In this document: positions 61,920 through 64,000 of the stretch, in pieces | Numbering within the stretch: the first letter of the stretch is position 1 | Layout of the letters: each line of letters begins with the position of its first letter | DNA from: Amblyornis subalaris | Lineage: Eukaryota > Chordata > Aves > Passeriformes > Ptilonorhynchidae | Length of the DNA: 64,000 nucleotides | Direction of reading: 5' to 3' | Assembly: GCA_018881555.1 (NCBI GenBank) | Contig: JACAXG010000032.1 | Location: 74,837-138,836 of the forward strand | Notes under the pieces: generated by a model | The model's input: the letters and a program-made list of their open reading frames with translations, nothing else | The model's database searches: none | Told to the model about the DNA's origin: nothing | Position numbers and translations under genes: made by a program

Positions 61920-64000
61920 CTGGAAAACAAACAGGANGTATCAGCCAACAACAGCATGCAACCGGAGCCCGCTCTGCCAGCGACCCCTTGTAGGATCACA
62001 AGGTTTGTCCCCAAGCCGTGGGACCATGGACAAGTTACTANGCCCAGGGGAGGGACCCCAGCGAGGCTGGAGTGGAACAGAACCGGTGCAGGTGGCGGCA
62101 CGCTCTCCAGACGCATCCCCAGCTACGATTATAATTGCTTGAATTTGACACCATGCTTCTCGGTGAAACTAAGCATCATTTACACTGCAACCCTGCCAGG
62201 GTGGTAAATACTGCTAATTGTGTTTCAGCAGTACGTGCTACCTGGCCACCCCAGGAGAATTCAGATCAGCTTTGCATTTCAAGGCTGAGAGGCTCCAGCA
62301 TGAGGCAGGCGCTCGCCAACAAGACAAAAAACACATGCAGATGGCAGCTCTGACCTGTAAAACTTTCCTCCTCTATTTGTTAATGTGCACTTGTTCAAAC
62401 AGTTACCTTTCTAAGTAACACAAACCAGGATGAAATCCAGGCTAGTGGCTGTGTCTGGACTATTTCTCAGCTCCTCTGCCCTTTCACGATTTTTTATGAC
62501 CCAGTACAAGTGTTGGGTTTGGCGAGACCGCAAGGGATGTTCTGCTTCGTGCCTCCAACCACATCTGAACCCACTCTAAACCAGCTGCATTAGCAACAGG
62601 ACAGAAAACCCGGTGCTATTTTTTACACTCTTTGAGGAACTCTGCTGTAACTCAGCTCCTCATTGCATCAGACACAGGTAAAAGGACAACAGTTTTTACA
62701 CACTGACCTGAAACCAGCTGGGCTTCGCTATACGATGGCTATAAATCTGTCTATCCCTACTGATTTCCAGTCCCAAGGGTTTATTCCCTTAACTCCTTTG
62801 CATCGATGCTGCTCCATCCCCACGAGGAGCTCCATCTACCAAGAGGGATCTCTGCTTCCTTCAGAAGACCTCTGGTTCATGGATTTAATGTCAGTTATGG
62901 CAGCGGACATAAGTCACCAGGAACAAAAGGCATACCAAAAGAAAGGCTCACACAACCTCACACAGCATGCAAAGCAATAGGAAACACATTTCCAAACAGC
63001 CACAGGCTAAGTTCGGAGCNAGAGAGGGAACAAGTCAGCATTACCTTGAATTTTCAAACACTTTCTACACAAGGTAAAAAGACCAGAGACCCTAACACTG
63101 TTCAGCTGCAGAGCCAAGCACATAAATCACTTGGTTGTATTATACAATCCCTCGCCTCTTGCTCAGCTACCTACTCTGGGCTATCAGCCAACAAGAACAT
63201 ATTCAGATGGAGGGGGAAAAAAAAAGACTCCCAACAACATGACTCTGCAGAAGGCACATCGTGGCAGAGCCGCAAGCTGCACCGCATCATTTTTGGTGCA
63301 GTCTCTAGCTTCCTGGAAACATACAGCACATTTCTGTTTCACCTGCTAAATAATTTACGGCTTGGGATTTGTACAAAACACTTCACATTTTTATTTTTTT
63401 TATTTATTTAGTTTTCTCCCCCTAAAGCAGCAATTACGGAGCACGCAGAAGCAGGCAAGCCCGCAGGAGCTGACGAGGATCCTGCAGCGGCCAGACTAAT
63501 TACAGCACGTCAAATTAAAAAGCAGGGCTGCCCTGGCAGGCAGCAAAGGCTTACAGGATGAATTTTACTTTTCCCCTCCCCTAAGACATGACTTAACAAA
63601 GCGCTTAGCTGGCTCTAAGGAAACCTGCCACCCTCCCCTGTAATCTCCATGACGCATCCCTGAAGTAGCAAACTGGCCTCTCGAGGTGGCGTGAGGGGTC
63701 ACCCGTGTTACTCACCCTCCTCCTGTGTCAGTGCCGAGCGGGACAGGGTGTCAGGAGAGGCAGCACAAGCAGCGGCTCTCCTGCCTCACCAGGGCTGAGC
63801 TGCGTGCTGCTGTCTCAGATCCTGATTTCTCCCTCTGCATCAAGCCAGACCTCGGGAAACCCATGGACAGCCCGGCTACGAGCATATGCCATGGGTTCCC
63901 TCCTGTTCTCCCCGTTCTTCCCATTCCAGTATCTTCCCATCACTCACCCGNGTAACTAAAGCCTGTAATAGCACCAGGTTTGGGTTGGCTTTTTCGAGGG
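61920..64000 (-). other. TNFRSF21 intron 1 (partial)
   Basis: This stretch lies upstream of exon 2 and runs off the right edge. I see no exon with a start codon and signal peptide that could join in phase 0, and no CpG island, so exon 1 and the promoter are probably outside the window. There is no recognisable repeat element. A T/A-rich tract lies at about 63387-63413. Confidence 0.7.

Overview
The window looks like a stretch of bird nuclear genome. The repeats are avian-type CR1 LINE fragments, with 3' ends close to 'TTCCAACC..AAACCATTCT(A/G)TGATT'. The gene content is one vertebrate gene with GT-AG introns, and gene density is low. About a hundred isolated single N bases are scattered through it, which looks like masked ambiguous positions in a draft consensus. 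I cannot name the species.

The right half (about 32.3 to 64.0 kb) is one minus-strand gene, TNFRSF21 (death receptor 6, DR6). Five coding exons can be placed with matching splice phases: 61919-61265 (end of signal peptide and cysteine-rich repeats), 59574-59077 (stalk, transmembrane helix, juxtamembrane segment), 44273-44008 (death domain), 34837-34618 (proline/serine-rich tail) and 33731-33502 (C-terminus and stop). Together they encode 622 residues. The exon with the start codon and promoter is not visible and must lie beyond the right edge. The 3' UTR runs to about 32295, with an AATAAA signal at 32316-32311 (read on the minus strand). The introns are about 0.9, 9.2, 14.8 and 1.7 kb, plus at least 2.1 kb of intron 1. 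They hold CR1 fragments and AT-rich microsatellites.

The left half (1 to about 32.3 kb) lies downstream of TNFRSF21, and I recognise no gene in it. It contains several CR1 fragments in both orientations, two LTR-like segments near 3.5 and 4.4 kb, short tandem repeats, and one unassigned hydrophobic open frame at 2059-2487 on the minus strand. In mammals the adhesion-GPCR genes ADGRF1 and ADGRF5 lie on this side of TNFRSF21, but I see no 7TM exon here, so they are probably further left.

I found no obviously new biological system. The points most worth checking are an in-frame alternative acceptor in the stalk exon, a GATA palindrome with an AP-1 site in intron 2, the LTR-like pieces, three related AT-rich blocks in intron 3, and the unassigned hydrophobic frame.
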